From: Lachnoclostridium sp. UBA903
Lineage (GTDB): Bacteria; Bacillota; Clostridia; Lachnospirales; Lachnospiraceae
Assembly (NCBI GenBank): GCA_002294045.1
Contig: DBEP01000002.1
Coordinates: 1 to 64,000, forward strand
Length of the DNA: 64,000 nucleotides
Direction: 5' to 3'
Shown here: one piece after another, positions 26,659-35,573 of the stretch
Layout: each line of letters starts with the position of its first letter
Position numbering within the stretch: the stretch's first letter is position 1
Notes under the pieces: generated by a model
Seen by the model: only the letters and a program-made list of their open reading frames with translations
What the model was told of the DNA's origin: nothing
Databases searched by the model: none
Translations under genes and position numbers: made by a program

Positions 26659-27138
26659 TTATAAAGATATAGTTACGTCCCGGTTAATGGGAGTATAGCA
26701 GCGGTAAGTAATTCCTGCGGCTTCTAACATACGTTTGGAGGCTTTTACAATGTCCGAATCCGCATATTTATCCGATAAATAGATAATCTCAGAAATGCCT
26801 TTCTGGATCAGTGCCTTTGTACATTCGTTGCAGGGAAAAAGGGTTACATATAATTTGGCACCTTTCATATGGGTTCCCGTGTAATTTAATATTGCATTCA
26901 TCTCCGCATGGCATACATAAACGTATTTTGTATCCAATGCGGGACCTTCCCGTTCCCAGGGAAATTCATCATCAGAACAACCGATGGGCATGCCGTTGTA
27001 CCCTACGGAAAGAATTTTATTATCCTCGCTTACTATACAGGCACCGACACTTGTGTTAGGATCTTTGCTGCGTTCAGCAGACAAAAGTGCAATTCCCATA
27101 AAATATTCATCCCATTTTAGATAATTCTGTCTTTTCAT
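26659..27138 (-). CDS. comEB: Deoxycytidylate (dCMP) deaminase
   Basis: 159 residues, minus strand. Zinc site motifs His77-Ala-Glu79 (CHAEMNAIL) and Pro102-Cys103-Asn-Glu-Cys106 (FPCNECTKAL) mark the cytidine-deaminase superfamily. MGIALLSAERSKDPNTSVGACIV and VGYNGMPIGCSDDEFPWER match dCMP deaminases. It converts dCMP to dUMP for dTMP synthesis. The gene stands alone; the symbol follows the Bacillus name for this family. Confidence 0.9.
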   Translation of the reverse strand: MKRQNYLKWDEYFMGIALLSAERSKDPNTSVGACIVSEDNKILSVGYNGMPIGCSDDEFPWEREGPALDTKYVYVCHAEMNAILNYTGTHMKGAKLYVTLFPCNECTKALIQKGISEIIYLSDKYADSDIVKASKRMLEAAGITYRCYTPINRDVTISL

Positions 27139-27583
27139 TTGGCTATTCTACTCCTCTTCCTATATAATCCGTTATCCGCACTGCGGCGGATTGGAATTAT
27201 GTTGCTGACGCAACCCGCCGCAGGCGGGATTCTTTTTTTATTCTAGCATATAAAAATAAGAATGTAAATTCTTTATAAGGGCAGAATAATCAGGAAACCG
27301 TAAGCAGAATATCTATGCATAAAAATTTACATTACGTTATTTTATTCCCGTGCTTAGAGAAGAAGTTTACAAAGACTTTACAATATAAAAATACCCATAT
27401 AACAATCAAGGTATAAAATCCGTTTTGTAAGATATATGAAAAAAATACTATAGAAACAAAAAACATGTTTCTATAGTCGGATGCACGGCGGTAAAAAACA
27501 CCGCCTTTTATCAGAAGTTTGAAAAGCAACTTCCGATAAGTTATATTATTAACGGGTATACCCGGATATCAGGAGGAAAGAAA
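27139..27583. other. Divergent gap between comEB and pstS
   Basis: 445 bp. Contains a plus-oriented terminator-like stem CCCGCC-GCA-GGCGGG with T-run (27214-27239), preceded by GTTGC/GCAAC, and three stem-loops in the last 140 bp before pstS: a perfect 11-bp stem (27447-27457/27467-27477), GGCGGT/ACCGCC with TTTTAT (27487-27511), and a 12-bp stem with one mismatch (27508-27539). I did not identify a PhoB box with confidence. Confidence 0.6.
27447..27539 (+). promoter_or_regulatory. Structured pstS leader with terminator-like stem
   Basis: Three consecutive hairpins occupy the leader. The middle one (GGCGGTAAAAAACACCGCC followed by TTTTAT) looks like an intrinsic terminator and its T-run overlaps the arm of the third hairpin, an arrangement that could allow attenuation of the pst operon. 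Confidence 0.45.
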
Positions 27584-28513
27584 ATGAAAAAGTTAAGAAA
27601 AATAGTAGTTGCAGTCTTAACGATAGCAATGATAGCGGCTTTAAGCGGCTGCAGCGGAAAAAATGATACATCAGCGGATAATACGGAACCGTCATCTACA
27701 CCGGAAGCAACTCAGGCACCGGATGCGGATGATACTACGGAGCCGGCTGGTACAGAGACCCCTGCCGAAGATTTATCCGGAACAATTACCATTACAGGTT
27801 CTACCTCAGTTGAAAAACCGTTAACTGCCATGATGGATGAGTTTATGGCTTTGAATCCGGATGTAACAATAAATTATACAGGAACCGGATCTTCCGCCGG
27901 TATTGCCGATACACTTGCCGGTGCCAATGATATCGGAGCTTCTTCAAGAGAATTAAAGGAGGAAGAAGAAGTAGACGGTTTAAAAGAAGTAACATTTGCA
28001 TATGATGGTATTGCAGTAGCTGTAAATCCTGCAAACCCGATTGAAGATCTAACCATGGAAGACCTGGCTAAAATTTATAGCGGTGAGGTTACCAACTGGA
28101 ACCAGATAGGCGGCAATGACAGTGAAATTATTGTAGTATCCAGGGAAGGTGCTTCCGGTACAAGATCCGCATTTGAAGAGTTGATTAAACTAGAAGATGC
28201 CGGCGGTTTGGCTGAAAGTGCAACGGTTAAAGAAGGTAACGGTAATATACAGTCAACCGTAGCAGGAAATGAAAATGCAATCGGTTATGTTTCTTTCTCC
28301 TTTATTGATGAGACCGTAAAAAGTGTCAATGTGGAAGGCGTTGAAGGTACAGCGGAAAATGCAAAATCAGGCACATACCCCTTATCCAGACCTTTCCTTC
28401 TCGTATATATGGAAGACAAGGCGACTCCCGCTGTAAAAGCTTTTCTGGATTTTACGTTAAGTGAGGATGGACAGGGATTTGTTGAAGAACACGGAGGCAT
28501 AAGAGTAGATTAA
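27584..28513 (+). CDS. pstS: Phosphate ABC importer, binding lipoprotein PstS
   Basis: 309 residues. A lipoprotein signal ends at Cys23 (ALSGCSG). A Thr/Pro/Asp-rich linker precedes the phosphate-binding domain. Phosphate-contact motifs include TGSTSVEK, GTGSSAGI and VSREGASGTRSAFEE. It binds inorganic phosphate outside the cell and delivers it to PstCA. The gene order pstS-pstC-pstA-pstB-phoU, followed by a PhoB/PhoR-type pair, is the classical phosphate starvation set. Confidence 0.96.
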   Translation: MKKLRKIVVAVLTIAMIAALSGCSGKNDTSADNTEPSSTPEATQAPDADDTTEPAGTETPAEDLSGTITITGSTSVEKPLTAMMDEFMALNPDVTINYTGTGSSAGIADTLAGANDIGASSRELKEEEEVDGLKEVTFAYDGIAVAVNPANPIEDLTMEDLAKIYSGEVTNWNQIGGNDSEIIVVSREGASGTRSAFEELIKLEDAGGLAESATVKEGNGNIQSTVAGNENAIGYVSFSFIDETVKSVNVEGVEGTAENAKSGTYPLSRPFLLVYMEDKATPAVKAFLDFTLSEDGQGFVEEHGGIRVD

Positions 28514-29433
28514 TGGAAAAAAGTATGTACAAAGAAAATCAGATAAGCAAACGAAAAGAATACCCCGAAAAGGTTTTCCACGGTATCTTCCTGTTAAGTG
28601 CCCTAGTAAGTGTATTCAGTGTTATTGCCATTATCGTCTTTGTGTTCTCCAAAGGGCTGAAACCCTTTCTGGAGGAAGATGCATACAGCTTCCTTAAATT
28701 TATAACCGGATTAAAATGGGACCCGGGCAATGAGATATACGGTGTATTTTATATGATAGTCGGATCCCTGCTGGCAACCCTGGGTGCAATTGTGCTCGGG
28801 GTTCCCATTGGTTTATTAACCGCTGTATTCATTGCTGAATTAGCCCCAAAAACAATAGTGGCCTTTATAAAACCGGCTATTGAATTATTAGCCGGTATTC
28901 CGTCTGTTATTTACGGAGCTTTTGGTCTGGGTGTTATTGTACCCTTAATTAATAAGGTATCACCGACGGGGCAGGGGGAATCCCTGTTAGCCGTTATTTG
29001 CGTTTTGACCATTATGGTATTGCCTACTATCATATCTCTTAGTGAAGCCAGCATACGGGCAGTTCCCAACTCTTATCGTGAAGCATCTTACGGTCTTGGA
29101 GCTTCCAAAATACAGACCATATTCAAATCGGTTATTCCGGCCGCCCGTTCCGGAATACTTACCGCAGCGGTTTTAGGAATCGGAAGGGCAATCGGCGAAA
29201 CAATGGCGGTTATGATGATAGCAGGGAATAATATCGGCGGGCTTCCCACAAGCATCTGGTCCAAGGTAAGACCGTTAACAACCAATATAGCCATGGAGAT
29301 GGGATACGCATCGGGAAGACATCAGGATATGCTGTTTGCGACCGGAGTAATTCTCTTTCTGTTCATTATGGCTATAAATATAACACTGATTAAATTAACC
29401 CGTAAACTGGGGGATCAAGGTTTACGCAGTTAA
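28513..29433 (+). CDS. pstC: Phosphate ABC permease PstC
   Basis: 306 residues with six hydrophobic segments. The start overlaps the pstS stop by one base (TAATG). FIKPAIELLAGIPSVIYGAFGLG and SYREASYGLGASKIQTIFKSVIP (the loop contacting PstB) are PstC/PstA signatures. It forms the membrane channel with PstA. Confidence 0.95.
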   Translation: MEKSMYKENQISKRKEYPEKVFHGIFLLSALVSVFSVIAIIVFVFSKGLKPFLEEDAYSFLKFITGLKWDPGNEIYGVFYMIVGSLLATLGAIVLGVPIGLLTAVFIAELAPKTIVAFIKPAIELLAGIPSVIYGAFGLGVIVPLINKVSPTGQGESLLAVICVLTIMVLPTIISLSEASIRAVPNSYREASYGLGASKIQTIFKSVIPAARSGILTAAVLGIGRAIGETMAVMMIAGNNIGGLPTSIWSKVRPLTTNIAMEMGYASGRHQDMLFATGVILFLFIMAINITLIKLTRKLGDQGLRS

Positions 29434-29451
29434 TCATAGGAGCTGACTGGA

Positions 29452-30606
29452 ATGGAAAAAAGAAATTCGCATGACAGAAAACTGAAAGACGGAATATTGC
29501 AAGGTATCATCTATCTGTCCACTGCTTTAACCATAGCAATACTGGGTATAATTATCGGTTTTATACTATACAAGGGGCTGCCGGGAATTAATATGGAATT
29601 CCTGACCAGGCAGTGGGATAATAAAACAACTTTTGTAAATGTGGAAAGAAAATCAGAGATTGCTGTTAAGGAGAATTCCGCTTATGTTCCCTCCCTTGGT
29701 ATTACACTGAAACTGGACGAAAAAAATATTATTATATCAGATATTGATAAAGATTCTCCGGCTAACACTGCCCTAAACATGAAAAATCAGGAGTATGCCC
29801 TGAAAAAGAAGGATATCATAACAAAAGCAGGAGATGTAAAAATCGAAAATATGACAGCAGAAGAAGCTGCTGCGGCAATAGAAGAAGGCTCAGGCACAAT
29901 ACGTTTAAAAGTCATCCGGCCGGGAGGCGGTATCGTTCCCATGCTGGTTTCTACGATTTATATTATATTATTATCCTTATTGATAGCCGCACCCATAGGA
30001 ATCAGTTCTGCCATCTATTTAAATGAGTATGCAAAACGCGGCAGAATATTAAGTTCAATCCGATTTGCCATTCAGAACCTGGCGGGTATACCCTCTATTA
30101 TATACGGTTTATTTGGTATGCTCGTATTTGTACAGATATCAAAAATGGAATATTCCGTATTGGCGGGAGCCATGACCTTAAGTATTATGCTGCTTCCTAC
30201 CATTATATCCACGACAGAGGAAGCATTAAAAGAAATTCCCCAGGCATACCGGGAATCTTCCTTCGGACTTGGGGCCACTAAATTACAGACCATAAGCAGA
30301 ATTATATTGCCAGGTGCCCTTCCCGGAATCCTGGTAGCGATTATTTTAAGTATAGGAAGGATTGTAGGGGAATCCGCTGCTTTAATATTTACTGCCGGTA
30401 CCGTTGCACAGATTCCGAAGGCCCTGGTTGGAGGCGAGGCGGGTGCTGCAACTCTTACGACAAAAATGTATTGGTTAATTAAAGAAACGGCAGACTTGTC
30501 CACAGCAAGTTCCATAGCCGTAATACTGCTTATTTTGATTATCGCCTTGAATGCAGCTTCCAAAATGATTACAAGGATATTTTTAAAGAAAAAAGGAACG
30601 AATTAA
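29452..30606 (+). CDS. pstA: Phosphate ABC permease PstA with inserted PDZ-like domain
   Basis: 384 residues, about 90 more than usual PstA. TM1 is at about 15-40. Residues ~78-158 then form a PDZ-like module: YVPSLGITLKL, then DIDKDSPA, KKKDIITKAGDVKIENMT, EEAAAAIEEG and IRLKVIRPG follow the PDZ strand/helix order seen in HtrA and site-2 proteases. The normal permease core resumes at about 163, with FAIQNLAGIPSIIYGLFG and AYRESSFGLGATKLQTISR. The extra module lies in the first extracytoplasmic loop. GGAG precedes the ATG and pstB follows. Confidence 0.93.
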   Translation: MEKRNSHDRKLKDGILQGIIYLSTALTIAILGIIIGFILYKGLPGINMEFLTRQWDNKTTFVNVERKSEIAVKENSAYVPSLGITLKLDEKNIIISDIDKDSPANTALNMKNQEYALKKKDIITKAGDVKIENMTAEEAAAAIEEGSGTIRLKVIRPGGGIVPMLVSTIYIILLSLLIAAPIGISSAIYLNEYAKRGRILSSIRFAIQNLAGIPSIIYGLFGMLVFVQISKMEYSVLAGAMTLSIMLLPTIISTTEEALKEIPQAYRESSFGLGATKLQTISRIILPGALPGILVAIILSIGRIVGESAALIFTAGTVAQIPKALVGGEAGAATLTTKMYWLIKETADLSTASSIAVILLILIIALNAASKMITRIFLKKKGTN

Positions 30607-30630
30607 TTCGTATTAACAGGAGGGAAAAAG

Positions 30631-31389
30631 GTGAATGACATAACAAAATTTTCGGTGTCGGATTTAGACTTATTCTATGGTAACTTCCAGGCCTTAAAAA
30701 ATATAAATATGGTGATTTTCAAAGAACAAATCACAGCTTTTATCGGACCGTCCGGATGTGGTAAATCAACATTCTTAAAGACAATAAACCGGATGAATGA
30801 TTTGATTGAGGGGGTAAGAATTACCGGTGAAATTACCATGGACGGGGTTGATATTTATAGAGACATGGATGCAATCAGTTTAAGAACGAGGGTTGGGATG
30901 GTATTCCAGCAGCCTAATCCGTTCCCAATGAGTATTTATGATAATGTAGCATACGGTCCCAGAATTCACGGAATACGAAAGAAAAATGTTTTGGATGAAA
31001 TCGTAGAGAAATCATTAAGACAGGCGGCTATCTGGGATGAAGTCAAGGATAAATTAAAGAAAAGTGCATTGGCCATATCCGGCGGACAGCAGCAGAGAAT
31101 CTGCATTGCCAGGACTCTGGCCATTGAGCCGGAAGTAATTCTCATGGATGAACCCACTTCGGCCCTGGATCCCATATCCACATTAAAAATTGAAGATCTT
31201 GCTACGGAACTGAAGAAATTTTATACCATAATAATTGTAACCCATAATATGCAGCAGGCCGGAAGAATTTCGGATAAAACAGCCTTCTTTTTGACAGGCG
31301 AGGTAATTGAATACGGAGAAACCGAGCAGATTTTTAATAAACCGAAAAATAAAAAGACCGAAGATTATATTACAGGAAGATTCGGTTAA
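30631..31389 (+). CDS. pstB: Phosphate ABC ATPase PstB
   Basis: 252 residues. Walker A is GPSGCGKST, the Q-loop is MVFQQPNPFPMS, the signature is ISGGQQQRICIARTLA, Walker B is VILMDEPTSALDP, and the switch His is in VTHNMQQ. It powers phosphate import. GGAGGG precedes the GTG start at 30631, which is read as Met. Confidence 0.97.
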   Translation: MNDITKFSVSDLDLFYGNFQALKNINMVIFKEQITAFIGPSGCGKSTFLKTINRMNDLIEGVRITGEITMDGVDIYRDMDAISLRTRVGMVFQQPNPFPMSIYDNVAYGPRIHGIRKKNVLDEIVEKSLRQAAIWDEVKDKLKKSALAISGGQQQRICIARTLAIEPEVILMDEPTSALDPISTLKIEDLATELKKFYTIIIVTHNMQQAGRISDKTAFFLTGEVIEYGETEQIFNKPKNKKTEDYITGRFG

Positions 31390-31604
31390 TTTATACTTGA
31401 AAAATTTACAGAATACAATTAATATGAAGTATATATTATATATAGGAATGACAAAATATTTTCAACTACGGCTTAAGGCGGATATCATAGACTTAAGTCC
31501 GGATAATATAAGAGCCTCTTGGATAAATGGGAGCAGCCGGGAGAGCAGTTTTAGTAGCCGGTATTAAAATAAGCCTTATACAGTGGGCAGATAGGAGTCA
31601 GTAT

Positions 31605-32255
31605 ATGATGAGACAAAGTTTTATTGCACAGCTTGAAGAATTAAACAATAATGTAATAAAAATGGGAAGCATACTGGAATTGTCCACAAATGAGATGATT
31701 CTTGCATTGGATAATACCGATGTGGAAATAGCCAAAAAAATTATTAAAAGAGACGACGAGATTGATTTACTGGAACAGCATATCGAGCGGGAATGCATAA
31801 ATATCATAGCAAAGCAGCAGCCCCTTGCAACCGATTTAAGAAAAATCACATCGATTATGAAAATTATTACGGACATTGAAAGAATTGCGGATCAGTGTTC
31901 CGATATTTCCGAATATATAATCCGCTTAAGCAAATTGCCGAATATGAGTCCCCCGAAAAATCTTTCCGATATGATCAGCGCCATGAAAAAGATGGTTATT
32001 GACACCATAGACAGCTTTGTGGAAGCGGACCTGGATAAAGCTTCCGGTGTTATACCTGCAGACGATGAAGTAGACGGGTATTTTCACAAAATCACGGAAG
32101 AATTGTCGGATACAATGCAAAAGGACCCCAAAACGGTCCCTCAGTGTATCTGTTATCTTATGATTATCAAATATCTGGAAAGAATGGCGGACCATGCAAC
32201 CAATATTGCGGAATGGATAAAGTTTATTATAACGGGAGACCTGGCACTGGGTTAA
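31605..32255 (+). CDS. phoU: Phosphate transport regulator PhoU
   Basis: 216 residues from the ATG at 31605, after AGGAG; an earlier in-frame codon at 31527 lacks a site. Two helical PhoU repeats each contain the metal-binding E/DxxxD pattern (DDEIDLLEQHIERECINI and DEVDGYFHKITEEL), with DIERIADQCSDISEY and YLERMADHATNIAEW. PhoU links PstB to the PhoR kinase and tunes phosphate uptake. About 215 bp separate it from pstB. Confidence 0.95.
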   Translation: MMRQSFIAQLEELNNNVIKMGSILELSTNEMILALDNTDVEIAKKIIKRDDEIDLLEQHIERECINIIAKQQPLATDLRKITSIMKIITDIERIADQCSDISEYIIRLSKLPNMSPPKNLSDMISAMKKMVIDTIDSFVEADLDKASGVIPADDEVDGYFHKITEELSDTMQKDPKTVPQCICYLMIIKYLERMADHATNIAEWIKFIITGDLALG

Positions 32256-32322
32256 TGATATGGATTTGGAAAAGGAAGATACCTTTGTTGGTATGTGCTA
32301 AAGCATGCAGATGGGAGTTATT

Positions 32323-33021
32323 ATGAAAACAATATTAGCGGTTGATGATGAAGAACACATTTTGGAATTGCTTGCTTACAATCTGGAACGTGACGGATAT
32401 CATGTAATTAAAGCGGAAACCGGTGAAGAGGCCTTGGAAGTACTGGAAAAAGATAAAGTGGATATTGTACTGTTAGACTGGATGCTTCCAGGAATTGACG
32501 GCATAGAAGTTTTAAGGAGAATCCGTGCCAATAAGGCACTTCGCACCTTACCGGTTATTTTTCTGACGGCAAAAGGAGATGAAATCAGCAAGGTTGTCGG
32601 ACTAGAGGTTGGTTCGGATGATTATCTGGTGAAACCTTTTGGTGTTTATGAACTTTTAGCAAGAATTAAAGCCGTATTAAGAAGAAGTGAAGGCGGTTTT
32701 GATGCCGAAGAGACAGAAAAGGAAGAAAAGATAGTAATTGACTATCTGGAAATTAACCGTGCCAGGAGAACCGTATTGGTGAAAGGTATAGCGGTTGATT
32801 TATCCTATAAAGAATTTGAATTGTTATATCTGTTAGCAAAAAACAGGGGCATTGTCTTTACCAGGGATAATCTCCTGGAAAAAGTATGGGGCTATGATTA
32901 CATTGGGGAAACCAGGACTGTGGATGTCCATATAAGCAATTTAAGAAAAAAAATTGAGCAGGATGAAAGCCATCCCGTTTATATAAAAACGGTAAGAGGA
33001 ATGGGGTATAAGTTTGCATAA
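32323..33021 (+). CDS. Response regulator, OmpR/PhoB type
   Basis: 232 residues from the ATG at 32323 after GGGAG. The receiver domain has acidic residues at VDDEE, phospho-acceptor Asp52 in IVLLDWMLPG, Thr in FLTAKG and Lys in YLVKPF. The C-terminal winged helix (about 130-232) reads LSYKEFELLYLLAKN, EKVWGYDY, RTVDVHISNLRKKIE and VRGMGYKF. Placement after pstSCAB-phoU makes it the likely PhoB/PhoP equivalent. The histidine kinase gene follows 14 bp later. Confidence 0.92.
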   Translation: MKTILAVDDEEHILELLAYNLERDGYHVIKAETGEEALEVLEKDKVDIVLLDWMLPGIDGIEVLRRIRANKALRTLPVIFLTAKGDEISKVVGLEVGSDDYLVKPFGVYELLARIKAVLRRSEGGFDAEETEKEEKIVIDYLEINRARRTVLVKGIAVDLSYKEFELLYLLAKNRGIVFTRDNLLEKVWGYDYIGETRTVDVHISNLRKKIEQDESHPVYIKTVRGMGYKFA

Positions 33022-33035
33022 GGGAGGTTTTTCAT

Positions 33036-34784
33036 ATGCATAAAAAGCTGTTTATAAGCTATCTTACGATTATATTGCTTGCCATGGGCATTTCCACGGC
33101 AATATTCTGGAGTAAAGGATACCGGTTTATATATAATCAAAGCCAGAGTTATTATCTTACCCAGGCAGAATTAACGGCTGATATTTTTATGGACTATCAA
33201 TTTGAGGAGCTTGACGAGTATGAAGCCTTCGTAAACAAATATGCGGAGAAATATGACTTTCGAATTACCATAATTGATAAGAACGGAGAGGTTTATGCCG
33301 ATTCCGGCACCGATGAACCTTTAGAGAATCATAAAAACCGTGAGGAAGTTGTAAGAGCATTAAACGGTGAGAGTGTAACCGTGAACCGGTATTCCGAAAC
33401 CATGGGACAGCAGTATTCTTACAGTGCGGTACCGGTAGTCAATGGAGATTTCAGCGGAGTAATCCGTATATCCCTGCCGTTATCCGAATTAAGGGATTTG
33501 AACAGCCATATGTTATATTCAATTATTTATGCAATTCTTATTTGCTTTATTATAGCTGTTTTTGCCGCAATTTTGTTTACAGGAATTTTAACAAAGCCGA
33601 TTCACGAGGTTGCAAAAGCAGCCCAGCGTATTTCAGACGGTGATTACAATATTAAAATATATACCAGGGATAAATCCGTAGTGGGTAAGCTTGCAGAATC
33701 TTTTAATGTAATGTCTAAAAACCTAAAGATGACGGTTGGTGACTTAACCCAGCGGAATGCGGAACTGGAAGCAATGTTAAGCAGTATGACGGCCGGAGTG
33801 GTAGCGGTCGATGATTCTAATGAAATATTATTCCATAACAAAGCATTTATCGGTATCGTGAATCCCCTAAATAAACAGATATCGGGCCAGTCCATATACA
33901 ATGTTTTAAGAAATGCGGCCGTATTTGATGCCATTGATGAGGTAAGGGAAAATAATAAGAGCGTGGAACACGAGGGCACCTTAGGCAGGGAGAATTTAAG
34001 GAATATCCGTGTTACCGCCACACCATTAGGAATGGAAGGCAGACAGTATTTTGGTGTCCTGCTTATTATTGAAGATGTTACAAAAATTAAAAAACTGGAA
34101 AGCATAAGAAGTGATTTTGTATCCAATGTAACCCATGAATTAAAGACACCGCTTACCTCAATTCGGGGTTTTATCGATACCTTAAAGGGCGGGGCAATCA
34201 AAGAAGAAGCAGTTGCCAACCGGTTTTTAGACATCATTGATATCGAAGCGGAACGCCTGTACAGCCTGATTCAGGACATTCTCCTTTTATCGGAAATCGA
34301 ATCCAAAAGGGAATATGAGATTATTCCTTTTGACATAAATGAATGCATAAACTCCGTAATTGAGCTTCTGGAATCAAAATTAACGGATAAGGTTAAGATA
34401 ATCTTTGAACCTCAGCCTTATTTAAAACCTTTTGTCTGCAATCCCGACCGTATGAAGCAATTGCTGATTAACCTTCTTGATAATGCCATTAAATATACGG
34501 AAGAAGGAAGTATTACTATCAGCTGCAAGGAAGAGGATAATAAATTAATATTACGGATTAAGGATACGGGAATCGGTATTGGGAAGGAGTACCTATCGCG
34601 GATTTTTGAGCGCTTTTACCGGGTGGATAAGGGACGTTCCCGTAAAAAGGGAGGAACCGGCTTAGGTCTTTCCATTGTGAAGCATATTGTGGAACTATAT
34701 AACGGGAATATCCAGGTGGAGAGCAAACCCGGAGTGGGAACGGAGTTTAAAATAAGCTTACCTTACGGAAGCAGTAATAAATAA
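33036..34784 (+). CDS. Sensor histidine kinase, PhoR type
   Basis: 582 residues. Membrane helix at about 7-25, an extracytoplasmic sensor of about 135 residues, a second helix near 165-187, HAMP, a PAS-like domain (about 245-345), HisKA with phospho-His367 in NVTHELKTPLTSIRG, and HATPase with N box (LLDNAIKYTEE), G1 (KDTGIGIG) and G2 (GGTGLGLSIVKH). The layout matches PhoR/ResE kinases. It is coupled to the upstream regulator and followed by a terminator, closing the phosphate module. Confidence 0.93.
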   Translation: MHKKLFISYLTIILLAMGISTAIFWSKGYRFIYNQSQSYYLTQAELTADIFMDYQFEELDEYEAFVNKYAEKYDFRITIIDKNGEVYADSGTDEPLENHKNREEVVRALNGESVTVNRYSETMGQQYSYSAVPVVNGDFSGVIRISLPLSELRDLNSHMLYSIIYAILICFIIAVFAAILFTGILTKPIHEVAKAAQRISDGDYNIKIYTRDKSVVGKLAESFNVMSKNLKMTVGDLTQRNAELEAMLSSMTAGVVAVDDSNEILFHNKAFIGIVNPLNKQISGQSIYNVLRNAAVFDAIDEVRENNKSVEHEGTLGRENLRNIRVTATPLGMEGRQYFGVLLIIEDVTKIKKLESIRSDFVSNVTHELKTPLTSIRGFIDTLKGGAIKEEAVANRFLDIIDIEAERLYSLIQDILLLSEIESKREYEIIPFDINECINSVIELLESKLTDKVKIIFEPQPYLKPFVCNPDRMKQLLINLLDNAIKYTEEGSITISCKEEDNKLILRIKDTGIGIGKEYLSRIFERFYRVDKGRSRKKGGTGLGLSIVKHIVELYNGNIQVESKPGVGTEFKISLPYGSSNK

Positions 34785-34802
34785 ATCTGATATGAGGATT
34801 AA

Positions 34803-34835
34803 CGCCAGAGTCCGGCTTGCCGGACTCTTTCTTAT
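34803..34835 (+). repeat. Dispersed repeat family A, copy 4 (terminator module only)
   Basis: AGAGTCCGGC-TT-GCCGGACTCT followed by TTTCTTA, preceded by CGCC. It acts as the terminator of the phosphate operon and is the shortest copy. Confidence 0.85.
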
Positions 34836-34949
34836 TTAATTAAGAAATATGGGCTGAGAACTGTTACGTTTTGTCGAGAATTTCATATAATTTTATTGAC
34901 AACAAAATATATTTGTAATTTTGTTGTTCAAAGAAATGGGGTGAAAAAT

Positions 34950-35405
34950 TTGAAGAGAAGAAAACAGGTTTTTAAATTGTTGACAGCAGCATTTTTATCC
35001 TTAGCCATGATTTTACCAGTAACTGCTTATGCAGCAGAACCTGCTGATACTACGGTAGAAGGTGTGGGCAACTACTATGTAACCGGTGAATCATATCCTT
35101 CCATTATTACTTTGGCTGGTTACAATTCGAGAGATAATATCTTGTATAACAACCTGACTATGGAAACAACCAAAGCGGTAACGACAGGTAACGTAGCTAC
35201 CTTTAGTTATTACATTGAAGTATTTAATGCTTCCGGCGAAAATATCGGAGGTGTCGGCTCGGCTGATACTCCGGAAACAGTAACAGGTGCAGATGGTGCA
35301 ACGACAGTTGCGGTCAGTAATAAAGCCATAGCATTGACAGACAATTTAACCGCGCAGTTTAATGTTGTAGTAGTCGTAACCTCCGTTACAGTAGCTGAAC
35401 CTTAA
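34950..35405 (+). CDS. Secreted protein of unknown function
   Basis: 151 residues from a TTG at 34950, chosen because GGGGTG lies 7 nt before it; a GTG at 34941 is the alternative. A clear signal peptide (KRRKQVFKLL then AAFLSLAMILPVTAYA) is followed by a 120-residue mature part rich in Thr, Val, Ala and Gly, likely all-beta. The ending NVVVVVTSVTVAEP has no anchor. No family recognised. A hairpin-rich terminator and then another exported protein follow, but the gap of 168 bp makes an operon uncertain. Confidence 0.6.
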   Translation: MKRRKQVFKLLTAAFLSLAMILPVTAYAAEPADTTVEGVGNYYVTGESYPSIITLAGYNSRDNILYNNLTMETTKAVTTGNVATFSYYIEVFNASGENIGGVGSADTPETVTGADGATTVAVSNKAIALTDNLTAQFNVVVVVTSVTVAEP

Positions 35406-35448
35406 AATAATTTACCTGCCCTGTGTGAGGATGTATAACTTAAACATT

Positions 35449-35517
35449 CTTTAGGAGCAACGTTCCCTAAAGATTTTTGTGAGCAAAACGGATGCCGTAT
35501 CGGTGTCTGTTTTGCTC
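35449..35517 (+). terminator. Two terminator-like stems after the secreted-protein gene
   Basis: CTTTAGG/CCTAAAG with ATTTTTG (35449-35479), then GAGCAAAAC/GTTTTGCTC (35481-35517). The first is the likelier terminator. Confidence 0.7.
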
Positions 35518-35573
35518 CAAGATTCTTTCTGCGGACTGTTTTTACATATTATTTAGAAAGGAGTTGCTTAATT

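Noticed and set aside
27214..27239. Terminator of an unseen plus-strand gene
   Set aside because: No coding frame or promoter precedes it on the plus strand; it is kept as a structure in the gap only.
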